A stretch of 64,000 nt of DNA from Acinetobacter sp. ANC 3813. GTDB taxonomy: Bacteria; Pseudomonadota; Gammaproteobacteria; Pseudomonadales; Moraxellaceae. The position numbers and the translations under genes are program-made. The stretch lies in the NCBI RefSeq assembly GCF_002135435.1, contig NZ_NEGK01000003.1, positions 248,001 through 312,000 of the forward strand, read 5' to 3'. Under the pieces are notes generated by a model. That model had not been told where the DNA came from. It saw nothing but the letters and a program-made list of their open reading frames with translations, and ran no database searches. Shown here piece after piece: positions 48,219 to 58,751 of this stretch. The first letter of the stretch is position 1. Each line of letters begins with the position of its first letter.

Positions 48219-48388
48219 TGCAGGTTTCCACACCAAACCATGAGCTGCACTTAATGCACTCTTCTTTATATCAAAATCAAGAAATTGTAATCAAATGTAA
48301 GAATTAAACGCTGTTTTGCATTTATTTACATTTCCAGCTTTTTTAATTTGTTAGGGTTCTCTGCAACCTGATTGTCACTATTATTTTC

Positions 48389-48985
48389 ATGTCTTTTGCA
48401 CAAATCGATCTTTATCTGTATCAGATGCTTAATGCCCCTGATCAAGCTTCAAATCTAATGAAGAATTATGCCATTTTCGCTGCACATGATTTAATTTTTG
48501 TTATGCTGTTTGTCTTTCTGGCTTTTTGGCTGCGTGGCAGTTTCCAAACAAAAAAACTGATTTTAAAAGCATTCATATTTTCATTCATAACCTTATGTAT
48601 TACCGAATTGCTTTCTATGGCCCTCGGCACGCCTCGCCCCTTTGTGCTTGAGGTTGGCCAAACGCTCATTGAGCACGCACCTACACCGTCATTCCCAAGT
48701 AATCATATGGCTATATTTAGTGGAATTGCCTTTTCTTATTACTTTTCAGAAAAGCGTGATATTGGCCGTTTTTTAATTGTTTTAGCTTGGTTGATTGCAT
48801 GGGCTAGGGTTTATGTTGGTGTGCACTTCCCTTTAGATATGATTGGCAGTTTTTTCATTGCATGGGCCGTCAATTACTTCGGACTGAATCTATGGCATAA
48901 ATACAAAGAACCATTTATTGAGCTGGTGCTGCGTATTCACTTTAAAATTTTCAGACCATTAATTGAAAATGGTTTGATTAAATAA
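48389..48985 (+). CDS. PAP2-family phosphatase (undecaprenyl-diphosphatase type)
   Basis: The 198-residue inner-membrane protein has five or six helices. The acid-phosphatase motifs are GTPRPF, PSFPSNH and ARVYVGVHFPLDM (catalytic histidines in the second and third). The size and short loops are like BcrC/YbjG, which dephosphorylate undecaprenyl pyrophosphate in the periplasm to recycle the cell-wall carrier. Other lipid phosphates are possible. Followed by a strong terminator. Confidence 0.85.
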   Translation: MSFAQIDLYLYQMLNAPDQASNLMKNYAIFAAHDLIFVMLFVFLAFWLRGSFQTKKLILKAFIFSFITLCITELLSMALGTPRPFVLEVGQTLIEHAPTPSFPSNHMAIFSGIAFSYYFSEKRDIGRFLIVLAWLIAWARVYVGVHFPLDMIGSFFIAWAVNYFGLNLWHKYKEPFIELVLRIHFKIFRPLIENGLIK

Positions 48986-48999
48986 GCGCCTTCCACTTT

Positions 49000-49028
49000 T
49001 AAAAATCCCGCTCTAATGCGGGATTTTT
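49000..49028 (+). terminator. Terminator of the PAP2 gene
   Basis: The stem AAAAATCCCGC / GCGGGATTTTT has a TCTAAT loop. Confidence 0.9.
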
Positions 49029-49164
49029 ATATGTTGATGTGCCTCAAATTAACTACTCTTGAAACGTCTACACTCTTATTAAATACTTGCTATAAGTCTC
49101 TCTAAATATTTTAAAGATATAGAAATTCTGAATCAGTACACCGTTTTATAGCGAAACAATATTA

Positions 49165-49473
49165 ATGAATATTAACTTAACTGTTTTAGGCCATATTTTA
49201 TACATCATTGGCTGTTTATGTTCTATCTGGGTCTACATAGATGCTTCAGGACATAAAATTGGAAATACCCCTGAAGGCGGTTACTTGAGTATAAGTGCAA
49301 CTTGGTGGGCAATCCTCAGTTTCATTTTATGGATCGTGGTATTTCCTATCTACCTAATCAAAAGGCAAAAACTGATTGATTTAGCGAAGCAATATCCCGT
49401 AGAACCTAAAGCGAGAAATCTCAAAATCGGTTTATTTAGCTTGGTGGCTATTTTTTTAATATTCTTTAAATAA
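49165..49473 (+). CDS. Small hypothetical membrane protein
   Basis: The 102-residue protein has three hydrophobic helices: LGHILYIIGCLCSIWVY, SATWWAILSFILWIVVFPIYLI, and LKIGLFSLVAIFLIFF at the C-terminus. A short loop GHKIGNTPEGG separates the first two. No family is recognised. It has its own upstream region and is followed by a heptamer tandem repeat. Confidence 0.6.
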   Translation: MNINLTVLGHILYIIGCLCSIWVYIDASGHKIGNTPEGGYLSISATWWAILSFILWIVVFPIYLIKRQKLIDLAKQYPVEPKARNLKIGLFSLVAIFLIFFK

Positions 49474-49485
49474 ACATTTTCAACT

Positions 49486-49529
49486 CATGATTCATGATTC
49501 ATGATTCATGATTCATGATTCATGATTCA
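49486..49529. repeat. Heptamer tandem repeat, six copies of CATGATT
   Basis: Six perfect copies of the 7-bp unit CATGATT occupy 49486-49527, with CA starting a seventh. It lies between the stop of the small membrane protein and the proB terminator. Perfect identity suggests recent slippage, so copy number probably varies between strains. It is outside coding sequence. Confidence 0.9.
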
Positions 49530-49552
49530 ATTTAAAACTAAATAACACACAA

Positions 49553-49590
49553 CAAAAAAGGCTTAACTCTTTACAGAATTAAGCCTTTAT
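49553..49590 (-). terminator. Terminator of obg-proB
   Basis: On the minus strand AAAGGCTTAA pairs with TTAAGCCTTT around a 12-base loop, followed by T. Confidence 0.8.
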
Positions 49591-49610
49591 AAGCTGCTAC
49601 CAAAAACTGA

Positions 49611-50744
49611 TTAATAGATTGCCATATGGTTTCTATGGATCATTTCCAGCGAACGTGCTTCACCCAAAACTTGATGTACTTTATCTGAAGCTAAGCCTTT
49701 GACAATTTCTGCAGAACGCGAACTGAAGTTAACACGCCCCACAGCCACACGGCCGCCTTGAATATCGACACATTCAACTACATCACCGCGCTCAAAATGC
49801 CCTTCGACTGCACGCACCCCTACAGGCAGCAAGCTGCGGTGATTTTCTTTAATGGCTTTAACTGCGCCATCATCAATTACCAGACGCCCAGCTGTTTGCA
49901 AATGCGCCGCTAGCCACTGCTGATGCGCTGTCATGCGGTCATTGTCTGTAATGAATAACGTGCCTAATAGCTCGCCAGACATTAAACGTGACAGCACATT
50001 ATCGCTTTCACCACTGGCAATAAGTGTAGGACAGCCTGATTTAGCCGCTAAGCGTGCAGCGCGCACTTTGGTCAACATGCCGCCACGGCCAAATTTACCG
50101 CCGCCGCCAGCCATATCAAACAGGCTTTCATCCAATGCGCGTACTGTATGGAACAGTTTTGCATTGGGATTAGAACGCGGATCTGAATCAAACATGCCTT
50201 GCTGGTCAGTCAAGATAATCAGCAAATCTGCATGCACCTGACCCGCAACCATAGCCGCCAATGTATCATTGTCGCCAAAACGGATTTCGTCAGTCGATAC
50301 CGTGTCATTTTCATTAATAACAGGAATGACCCGCCACTCAATCAAATGCTGCAGCGCATCGCAAGAATTCAGATAACGGCGACGGTCAGCCAAATCATCA
50401 TGAGTCAGCAAAACCTGCGCAGTGCGAATCGCGTGATTTTCCAGCACACTTGACCATGTATGGATAAGGCCCATCTGGCCAATGGCAGCGCACGCCTGAA
50501 GACTGGGTAGATCTGACGGCCGATTTTCAAGTTTCATTCGCACCATGCCTTCAGCCACAGCACCGGAAGATACAAGGATAATTTCATGTCCTGCATCATG
50601 CAGATTTGCAATTTGTTTCGCCCAATGCGAAATAGCATCCAAATCTAAGCCTTTTCCGTTTGCTGTGAGTAAAGATGATCCGATCTTAACTACGATCCGT
50701 TTGCAATCATCGAGCAGCCGCTGCCCATCTACCACTTTTATCAT
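49611..50744 (-). CDS. proB: Glutamate 5-kinase
   Basis: First step of proline synthesis, ATP-dependent. The 377 residues begin with an amino-acid-kinase domain ([51 protein letters not shown]) and end in a PUA domain (about 285-370, [13 protein letters not shown] onward). It is 44 bases downstream of obg on the same strand. proA is not adjacent. Confidence 0.97.
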   Translation of the reverse strand: MIKVVDGQRLLDDCKRIVVKIGSSLLTANGKGLDLDAISHWAKQIANLHDAGHEIILVSSGAVAEGMVRMKLENRPSDLPSLQACAAIGQMGLIHTWSSVLENHAIRTAQVLLTHDDLADRRRYLNSCDALQHLIEWRVIPVINENDTVSTDEIRFGDNDTLAAMVAGQVHADLLIILTDQQGMFDSDPRSNPNAKLFHTVRALDESLFDMAGGGGKFGRGGMLTKVRAARLAAKSGCPTLIASGESDNVLSRLMSGELLGTLFITDNDRMTAHQQWLAAHLQTAGRLVIDDGAVKAIKENHRSLLPVGVRAVEGHFERGDVVECVDIQGGRVAVGRVNFSSRSAEIVKGLASDKVHQVLGEARSLEMIHRNHMAIY

Positions 50745-50788
50745 CTTGTCCTCAGTTACTCTTAATTATCCGTTTCTAAAATAAGAGC

Positions 50789-52015
<1,227 letters not shown>

Positions 52016-52270
52016 CTAAAAACTTTAAAACCGCCTATTCTGCCATATTTTAAAGAATTTCTCGAATAGATTTATTCAGCATTTTTCCAGTATTCCTTGT
52101 TTTCAGCTGTATTTTCCCTACTTTAGCGGTTTAAAAATGCGTCCGCATTCCAACCTTCAGGCAAATTTAGAATTTAGCCAGAGTTTTGATTGTGTTTTTG
52201 AATCACGCCATCGTTATTTCTTATTTCTGTTTCCAATACGCTAAAGCTATAGTGCAGGCATGATGTTCAT

Positions 52271-53494
52271 ATGGATATGTTCATGCCTCAGCAGCAATCA
52301 ACGCCCCTAAATCCTCCATTAAATCCGCAATTTGTATTACTCATGGCGCTGGCCTGCGGCCTTTGCGCGGGATCAGCCTATTTTAATCAGCCGCTGATTT
52401 ATTCAATTCAAAAAAGCTTAAGCATTACTGCAGATCAAGCAGGTTTAGCAGTGGTTTTAGCGCAGGCTGGCTATGGACTTGGCCTGATGCTGCTGGTGCC
52501 TTTGGGTGATTTACTGAATAAGCGCAAACTGATTGTCAGCCTGATGGTCTTTGCTGCGCTGTCACAAATTTTGCTGTCTTTCAGTCAAAATATCATTTGG
52601 CTGTACACCTTTACCCTATGCGCGACTTTCGGCGCCATATCAGCGCAAATTTTAATTCCCTTTGCATCCAGCATCAGCCCTGCATCCCATAGTGCGGCTA
52701 TTGTCGGCAAGCTGATGAGCGGCCTTGTCCTTGGTATTATTTTGTCTCGGACTTTTGCCGGATTGGTGTCGACACTATGGTCTTGGCATTGGGTGTATTT
52801 CAGCAGCGGTGTTGCTACATTGCTGTTTGCCGTGCTGATGTGGAAAAAATTGCCAACTACGCAACCCAATCCAACACTTACCATTTTAAAAACCTATCAA
52901 TCCCTGCTGCAAATGGCTCGTTCAGAACCGCACCTGATCCGAAGGGCATGTGCAGGCGCCTTTGGCTTTGCCATTTTGTCGATGATTTTCACTTCGATGA
53001 CTTTTGTCTTAGCCAATCCGCCTTATCACTTTAGTGATTTTGAAATTGGGCTATTTGGCTTACTGGGGGTGATCGGCATCTATTCTTCCAGCTGGTCTGG
53101 CAAAAAAGTCGGTTTAGGCAAAGAAAATAAAGTTGCGCTGATCTGCATCAGCCTGATGCTGCTGTCTTGCATTCCGCTGTTCTTTGCACAGCAAAATATT
53201 GTGCTGTATGCCTGCGGCGTGCTGATGAGCTACTTTGGCTTAACCGCATTTCATGTACTGAACCAAAATTTGGTCTACCGTATTAACCCTACAGCCCGTT
53301 CCCGAATTAATGCAGTTTATATGACCATCTATTTTTCAGGCGCAGCTCTAGGCTCCCTAACAGCAGTTTATGCATGGCAGCAATGGGGCTGGCACGGCTG
53401 TGTCAGCTTTGCCTTAGCTTATGCGCTAGCCATTTACGCCATAGACCGTCTTGATTTTAAGACAATGCAAGATATTGAAATCAGTTCTGATTAA
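52271..53494 (+). CDS. MFS transporter (drug/metabolite efflux type)
   Basis: The 407-residue protein has 12 helices. MFS loop 2-3 is PLGDLLNKRKLIV; AYFNQPLIYSIQKSLSITADQAG in helix 1 is shared with YnfM/NepI-like DHA1 exporters. The substrate is unknown. The N-terminal 20 residues are Pro/Gln-rich and may be too long; ATG codons at 52262 and 52271 lie close together. Stands alone, convergent with the HxlR gene. Confidence 0.82.
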   Translation: MDMFMPQQQSTPLNPPLNPQFVLLMALACGLCAGSAYFNQPLIYSIQKSLSITADQAGLAVVLAQAGYGLGLMLLVPLGDLLNKRKLIVSLMVFAALSQILLSFSQNIIWLYTFTLCATFGAISAQILIPFASSISPASHSAAIVGKLMSGLVLGIILSRTFAGLVSTLWSWHWVYFSSGVATLLFAVLMWKKLPTTQPNPTLTILKTYQSLLQMARSEPHLIRRACAGAFGFAILSMIFTSMTFVLANPPYHFSDFEIGLFGLLGVIGIYSSSWSGKKVGLGKENKVALICISLMLLSCIPLFFAQQNIVLYACGVLMSYFGLTAFHVLNQNLVYRINPTARSRINAVYMTIYFSGAALGSLTAVYAWQQWGWHGCVSFALAYALAIYAIDRLDFKTMQDIEISSD

Positions 53495-53503
53495 GAATAT
53501 TGC

Positions 53504-53875
53504 TCAAGCAGTTTTAACTTTATTTTCCATAATTTCAGGCAGGCTACTTTCTATCCAGCGAATCAGATAAATCACTTTTTCTGCAGCCTGTGAACCTGTA
53601 ATGGTCAGCTGATATTCAACTTTAGGCGGTACAACTGGATATACAGTACGCAAGATCAGACCATCTTTCTCTAAAGTTTTCAGCGTTTGCGCCAGCATTT
53701 TCTCACTGATTCCTTCAATGCGCTGTTTCAACTCACTGAAACGGTGCACACCCTCACTCAGACAGCGTAAAACCAACACCGACCATTTACTGGTGATATG
53801 TTCCAAAATCTCTCTGGATGGACAATTCGCAGATAAAACTTGACCTAATAATTTACTTGGAGCGTATGCGCTCAT
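53504..53875 (-). CDS. HxlR-family regulator (QorR/YtfH-like)
   Basis: The 123-residue winged-helix protein has the family cysteine Cys18 in NCPSREILEHI and the HTH region FSELKQRIEGISEKMLAQTLKTLE (abbreviated; residues about 45-70). It is divergent from a QorB homologue, the same arrangement as E. coli ytfH/ytfG. In characterised relatives the N-terminal cysteine senses quinones, diamide or aldehydes and releases DNA on oxidation. GGAG precedes the ATG. Palindromic sites lie in the shared promoter region. Confidence 0.88.
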   Translation of the reverse strand: MSAYAPSKLLGQVLSANCPSREILEHITSKWSVLVLRCLSEGVHRFSELKQRIEGISEKMLAQTLKTLEKDGLILRTVYPVVPPKVEYQLTITGSQAAEKVIYLIRWIESSLPEIMENKVKTA

Positions 53876-53900
53876 TAAATCTCTCCAATGCGTAATAAGC

Positions 53901-53930
53901 TTACTTTTTGGTACGTACTTTCATTTAGTA
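53901..53930. promoter_or_regulatory. Candidate HxlR operators between the regulator and qorB
   Basis: TACTTTCATTTAGTA at 53916-53930 is a TACT-N7-AGTA palindrome, like boxes bound by YodB/HypR-type HxlR regulators. A second, weaker site TACTTTTTGGTA lies at 53902-53913. Placement in the divergent promoter region fits repression of both genes. Confidence 0.55.
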
Positions 53931-54005
53931 AGTTAACAGAATATGATTACCCCATCAAGTACATTTTATAAACAAGATCAATCAACACATTCCAGAGGAA
54001 AAACA

Positions 54006-54863
54006 ATGAAAATTGCAATTACAGGCGCGACAGGTCAACTTGGTCAGCTGGTTATCGAAGCGCTATTAAAAGAAGTTTCAGCTTCGCAAATCATTGCCTT
54101 AGTGCGCAGCGAAACCAAAGCGGCTTCACTTAAAGCACAAGGTGTAGAATTGCGCCGCTTTGATTATGATGCGCCTGAAACGCTGCTTCCAGCCCTGCAA
54201 GGCGTAGATAAACTACTGCTTATTTCAGCCAATGAAATTGGACGACGCACTCCACAGCATAAAGCAGTTATTGAAGCTGCAAAACACGCTGGCGTGCCTT
54301 ATATTGCCTATACCAGCTTACTGCATGCTGACCGCTCACCGCTTGGCTTATCTCAAGAACACCGTGAAACTGAAGCCCTGATTCAGAACAGCGGCCTTGA
54401 ATATACCTTCTTACGCAACAACTGGTATAACGAAAATTACCTAGCAACTGTTCAGCAAACAGCTGATGCTGGTGTGCTCTATGGCGCAGCGCAAGACGGT
54501 AAAATCAGCTCAGCTTCACGTGTAGACTATGCCGAAGCGGCTGCTAAAGTTTTAGCAAGTTCTGGGCATGAAAATAAAACCTATGAACTCGCAGGCTCTG
54601 AAAGTTTTACTAAAGCAGATTTGGCGCAATTTATCAGTCAGGCAGCGCATAAGCCAGTGACTTATCAAAACCTGTCTGCCGAAGATTTGCAGCACGGTCT
54701 AGTTCAAGCAGGCTTACCTGAACACTTAATTGAAGTAATTGTCGATGCAGATGTGCAAACCGCTAAAGGCGCAATGTACAGTGACAGCAAAGTATTGGAA
54801 CAGTTAATTGGCCGTAAAACTACAGCCATTTCTGCACAAATCCAAGCCTTGCTGAAATCCTAA
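54006..54863 (+). CDS. qorB: NAD(P)H:quinone oxidoreductase, QorB-like (NmrA family)
   Basis: The 285-residue Rossmann-fold protein has ITGATGQLGQLVI at the N-terminus and LVRSETKAASL, which contacts NADP. The length and sequence match E. coli QorB (YtfG), which reduces quinones. The ATG at 54006 has AGAGGA eight bases upstream; the upstream frame opening at 53943 runs through the operator region and is not used. It is likely induced by quinone or electrophile stress through the divergent HxlR protein. Confidence 0.88.
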   Translation: MKIAITGATGQLGQLVIEALLKEVSASQIIALVRSETKAASLKAQGVELRRFDYDAPETLLPALQGVDKLLLISANEIGRRTPQHKAVIEAAKHAGVPYIAYTSLLHADRSPLGLSQEHRETEALIQNSGLEYTFLRNNWYNENYLATVQQTADAGVLYGAAQDGKISSASRVDYAEAAAKVLASSGHENKTYELAGSESFTKADLAQFISQAAHKPVTYQNLSAEDLQHGLVQAGLPEHLIEVIVDADVQTAKGAMYSDSKVLEQLIGRKTTAISAQIQALLKS

Positions 54864-54907
54864 TTTCAAAAGACTGTATAACGCACTGTAGGGTCTTTAA
54901 TCTTCCC

Positions 54908-54944
54908 AAAAGCCCTTTGGCAATTTTGCCTTAGGGCTTTTTTA
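54908..54944 (+). terminator. Terminator of qorB
   Basis: AAAAGCCCT pairs with AGGGCTTTTT; an inner hairpin GGCAATTTTGCC is nested in the loop. Confidence 0.8.
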
Positions 54945-54989
54945 TGCGTTTCAAGCTTGGAAATTTTATCTACAGCTTGCATCAAAATT

Positions 54990-55670
54990 CTACGGATGAA
55001 TATTTTTGATTGGCAAATTCATCTGCATGGTTAAATTTGCCCGCGTATTGCGCTCAGTGTTGTACATGGTCGCACGAAATGAAGCAATTTTGCGCATCGT
55101 CATTGGGTCATTAATATTCAGCTGTGGAGCAAACTGATGCAGCACATGCAGCCGTACAGGCTCATCAAAGGCCATATGCACAGGCCCATCAAATAAAATT
55201 TTGATCGGAATTTTATAAGTGCGCTTCAAATGAAATGGCACATCCAATTGAATCGGAATATCCAGCTGCATTGGAAATTTTGGCAATAATTTATTGTTCA
55301 GCACCAAATCTGTCGAGGCATTCAAAGGCAATGTCTGATTAATTTTGATTACTGTTTCATAATCAATATTCACCTCTACAGGCACTTCTACCGCAAACTG
55401 CAAATCCGCTAAATACTTACCCTGCAGCGGCAGCGTTAAAGTCCGATCAATTTTAATTTGCGTATTCAATGTGCCTGAAGACTGCGTTTGCAAATAGTTG
55501 CCTACTTGAATCTGCGTGGGCAATGAATGTGACAGCTCTACGTTTGCATCACGTGCAGTCACTTGCAAATTTGCCTGAATATTCAAGTACAGCCAGAACA
55601 GCAGTGCAATTAATAAAACTGTCACTGCAAAACTGAAGATGAGCCGCTTAAACGACTGAAATATCCACAT
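54990..55670 (-). CDS. Repeat-rich membrane-anchored protein B, unknown function
   Basis: The 226-residue protein has one N-terminal membrane helix (LIFSFAVTVLLIALLFWLYL), then an outside domain of about 190 residues made of short alternating hydrophobic strands punctuated by Pro: LPLQGKYLADLQF, VPVEVNIDYETVI, IPIQLDVPFHLKR, IPIKILFDGPVHM. The pattern has a period of about 16-18 residues and matches that of the upstream gene. It starts two bases after the upstream stop, with GGGGATT as ribosome-binding site, so both are made together. No known family is recognised. Confidence 0.65.
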   Translation of the reverse strand: MWIFQSFKRLIFSFAVTVLLIALLFWLYLNIQANLQVTARDANVELSHSLPTQIQVGNYLQTQSSGTLNTQIKIDRTLTLPLQGKYLADLQFAVEVPVEVNIDYETVIKINQTLPLNASTDLVLNNKLLPKFPMQLDIPIQLDVPFHLKRTYKIPIKILFDGPVHMAFDEPVRLHVLHQFAPQLNINDPMTMRKIASFRATMYNTERNTRANLTMQMNLPIKNIHP

Positions 55671-55672
55671 GT

Positions 55673-56395
55673 TTAATCCCCCGCTGTGGCGCCTTTTTCA
55701 GCTGCCTGCGGATTACGCTTCAGCCGCATACTGTCTAAAGGAATGACCAGCTCGCCTTGCTTGATATTGATCGGCAACGTGTTTTTGACATCGACAGAGG
55801 CTTTCAAGGCCGTTTTAATGGGGACATTCAAATGTCCTTGAATAGGAATATTGGTTTTTAGCGTTGCATCCAGCGGAATATGCAAGTTTTCTTTCAGCAC
55901 TGTTTTTACTGGCGCATCAAACTTCAAATGCACCTTTTGCTCCAGCGGCACATTCATTTCAATAGGCACATCCATCTGAATAGGAATCGTGCCTTTGAGC
56001 GGTAAGCTGATATCACGCCCCATCACTTTCACTTTGACTTGTGTATCGACAGCTAGGTTTTGGTTGATTTTCAAGGTTTCCCGCACAGGGATCACTGTTT
56101 TAATCGGCACATGATTATCAAAATAAACCCGCGGCGTCAGTGTTTGCGTCAGCGGAATATTTAGATTTTCCTTGATAGGTATTTCAGCATTGACTCGGCC
56201 AGCAACATCGACATCCAAGGCATCATGAATTTTAACTTCGGCTTGCAAAGGCTCTTGCAGATCAATATTCACTTTCTGGTTCTGCAGCGGAATATAAATA
56301 TTAAAATGTTTGAACACCCAAATTGCTGTCAGTACACCGCAGAGGGCCGCAAACATGATAAATGCCAATCCACCCAGCATATGTTTTGTTTGCAA
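55673..56395 (-). CDS. Repeat-rich membrane-anchored protein A, unknown function
   Basis: The 240-residue protein has an N-terminal membrane helix (GGLAFIMFAALCGVLTAIWVF) and a periplasmic domain built of ten or so repeats of the type h-x-IP-h-x-h-x-h (IPIKENLNIPL, VPIKTVIPVRE, LPLKGTIPIQM, VPIEMNVPLEQ, IPLDATLKTNIPI, LNVPIKTALK). It starts at TTG, supported by AAGGA seven bases upstream. The repeats suggest an elongated all-beta structure reaching into the periplasm (inference). Coupled to protein B. Confidence 0.65.
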   Translation of the reverse strand: MQTKHMLGGLAFIMFAALCGVLTAIWVFKHFNIYIPLQNQKVNIDLQEPLQAEVKIHDALDVDVAGRVNAEIPIKENLNIPLTQTLTPRVYFDNHVPIKTVIPVRETLKINQNLAVDTQVKVKVMGRDISLPLKGTIPIQMDVPIEMNVPLEQKVHLKFDAPVKTVLKENLHIPLDATLKTNIPIQGHLNVPIKTALKASVDVKNTLPINIKQGELVIPLDSMRLKRNPQAAEKGATAGD

Positions 56396-56660
56396 AGTTA
56401 TTCCTTAACTTCTTTATTCTCCATAGCATTGTTTCAAATCAGCGCTTTTTAATCTGCATTAAATCGTCAACTTTTGTAGCATTTTTTTAAATTATTTCAT
56501 GTACTTATTCTTTATAAAATGAATGTGTACAGCTTGCAGCATACAGCCTACCGTGTATTGATTCATATTGCAGTGGCCTATTCCCCCTGTCTGGCTGTAC
56601 ATTTTGATCAATTCTAAAAATAGCTTTCTTACTTTGGATTATGATTATTCAGGCACAAAA

Positions 56661-56686
56661 AAAGAGCCTCAATTGAGGCCCTTTCT
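56661..56686 (-). terminator. Terminator of gap
   Basis: The palindrome GCCTCAATTGAGGC extended by A/T pairs, followed on the minus strand by TTTTTTT. Confidence 0.85.
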
Positions 56687-56700
56687 TTTACTCAAAAGAA

Positions 56701-58158
56701 TTAAGCATTCTTTTCAGCAGGAATTTTTGGATAGCTTACGCCGCCCATTTGTTCAGCAATACGCAATACTTGGCAGCTGTAGCCAACTTCGTTATCGTAC
56801 CAAACATAAGCAGTTAAGCGATTGCCTGAAGTGATTGTCGCTTGCGCGTCAAATACACCTGCAGTGCGCGAACCGATAAAGTCAGACGATACAACTTCTG
56901 TAGAGTTTGTATAGCCAATTTGACCTTGAAGGCTAGAGCTGATTGAGATTTTACGGATGTATTCGTTCACTTCGTCACGATCAACTTCTTTATCTAAAGT
57001 TAAGTTCAAAATCGCAAGAGAAACGTTTGGAGTAGGAACACGTACAGAGTTGCCTGTCAGTTTACCTTGAAGCGCTGGAAGCGCTTTAGCAACAGCTTTC
57101 GCTGCGCCAGTTTCAGTGATCACCATGTTCAAAGTTGCTGCGCGACCGCGACGGTCAGCTTTGTGGTAGTTGTCGATTAAGTTCTGGTCGTTTGTGAACG
57201 AGTGAACTGTTTCAACGTGACCATTGATCACTTTGTATTTGTCATCCAGCACTTTCAGTGTAGGTGTAATTGCGTTTGTTGTGCAGCTTGCAGCAGAGAT
57301 GATGGTATCTTCATCAAGAATGTCAGCTTGGTTCACACCAAATACAACGTTCTTCATCTCGCCCTTACCAGGTGCAGTCAAAATTACACGTGCAGCGCCT
57401 GGGCATTGAAGGTGCAGTGCAAGACCTTCAGCATCACGCCATTTACCAGTGTTGTCGATTACAAGCGCGTTTTCGATACCGTAAGCTGTGTAATCTACTT
57501 CAGAAGGATTAGACGCATAAATTACTTTGATGAATTGACCGTTCGCAATGATTGCTTCGTTTTCTTCATCTACAGAAATCGTGCCTGAGAATGGACCATG
57601 GATAGAGTCACGGCGCAGTAAAGACGCACGTTTTTCTAAATCGCCATCAGAAGATTTACGCACAACGATTGCTTTCAAGTTCAAGCCGCGACCTAAACCA
57701 GATTGACCAATCATCAGGCGCGCAAGAATACGGCCGATACGGCCAAAACCGTAAAGAACAACGTCACGGCCTTCAACAGAAGTTGCACGGCCTTCAACAG
57801 TTTTCACTTCGTTAGCAACGAATGCATCTACATCGCCGCCTTGCTCTTTAAAAGCAACAGCCAATTTGCCAAGATCGATTTCAGCAGTACCGATATTTTC
57901 GATTTTCGCCAAAGCTTCAAGAATCGGGAAAGTGTGAACAACTGAAAGCTCTACGTCCATCATACGAGTGAAACGGTGCGCTTTTAAAATCTGGATCACT
58001 GAACGGTTAACTAAAGAACGTCCGAATACTGATACAACAATATTTTTTTCACGGTAAAGCTTACCGATCAAAGCGATCATTTGTTCCGCGATTTCTTCAC
58101 GGTTTTTCCAGCGACCTTGGTGCTCTGCATGTAGGGCAACGATAGTGTCTTTGCTCAC
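56701..58158 (-). CDS. gap: Glyceraldehyde-3-phosphate dehydrogenase, long form
   Basis: The 485-residue enzyme oxidises glyceraldehyde-3-phosphate with NAD(P). The NAD-binding GFGRIGR begins only around residue 135, so about 130 residues precede the classical fold; the catalytic cysteine is in SAASCTTNAITP. The helical N-terminal extension also occurs in a P. aeruginosa homologue of about 460 residues. In Acinetobacter, which lacks a complete glycolysis, this enzyme probably works in gluconeogenesis (inference). Monocistronic. Confidence 0.93.
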   Translation of the reverse strand: MSKDTIVALHAEHQGRWKNREEIAEQMIALIGKLYREKNIVVSVFGRSLVNRSVIQILKAHRFTRMMDVELSVVHTFPILEALAKIENIGTAEIDLGKLAVAFKEQGGDVDAFVANEVKTVEGRATSVEGRDVVLYGFGRIGRILARLMIGQSGLGRGLNLKAIVVRKSSDGDLEKRASLLRRDSIHGPFSGTISVDEENEAIIANGQFIKVIYASNPSEVDYTAYGIENALVIDNTGKWRDAEGLALHLQCPGAARVILTAPGKGEMKNVVFGVNQADILDEDTIISAASCTTNAITPTLKVLDDKYKVINGHVETVHSFTNDQNLIDNYHKADRRGRAATLNMVITETGAAKAVAKALPALQGKLTGNSVRVPTPNVSLAILNLTLDKEVDRDEVNEYIRKISISSSLQGQIGYTNSTEVVSSDFIGSRTAGVFDAQATITSGNRLTAYVWYDNEVGYSCQVLRIAEQMGGVSYPKIPAEKNA

Positions 58159-58751
58159 AGATACGTCCTCTAATTAATTGTATATCTAGGCATAAATTTC
58201 AAAACCCGACAATTGTAATGGAATTATCCGAAAGATAGAATCCAAAAGCGGATTTTGCGATGATTATTTTGCTATATATTCGCTATAAATTTATAAAATA
58301 GTTGTAATTATTATGATGATTTTGCTTTTAAAAAAACTTTAATCATCAATTTAAAAGTTTTTTTATATTTTTGTTTATTTGGCTCTTTAACACACAAAGT
58401 ATCAGCATTTTATTGAATATAAGCCAATCATGTAAGGATCTGGTCATAAAGCTGTGCCGCTGCTGAACAGCAGCCTATGCAGGTATCAAGCATTTAAGGC
58501 ACTGATAGAAATACTGCCCTGCATCAATTTTAACTACACTTCAGGTCCTTCAATTGCGCTTTTTCTTGCGATTATGCGGTGAAACTGCATGAATGCATCC
58601 GCACTTACATAATAGACTGAGTTAAATAATCAGCGGCAAACGACAAAGGCTTTAAAAATAAATAATCAAGGAAAATAGCAAGGGCTGAATTGAATTCCAA
58701 TCCATGTATTCACTGCTGAAAATCTGCGCAGCATAAAATCAAATGATTGAT
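58159..58751. other. Gene-free stretch between gap and rarD
   Basis: 593 bases without an acceptable open frame. The half next to gap is very AT-rich and should hold its promoter. One perfect palindrome, GCTGCTG-AA-CAGCAGC, lies at 58459-58474. A non-coding RNA is possible but nothing shows it: I see no promoter followed by a hairpin and T-run. Confidence 0.5.

Noticed and set aside
49486..49529. Possible CRISPR or iteron array
   Set aside because: Units are only 7 bp and directly abutting with no spacers, and no cas or replication gene is near.
58159..58751. Small RNA gene in the long gap before rarD
   Set aside because: A 7-bp palindrome occurs at 58459-58474, but there is no paired promoter and T-run terminator.
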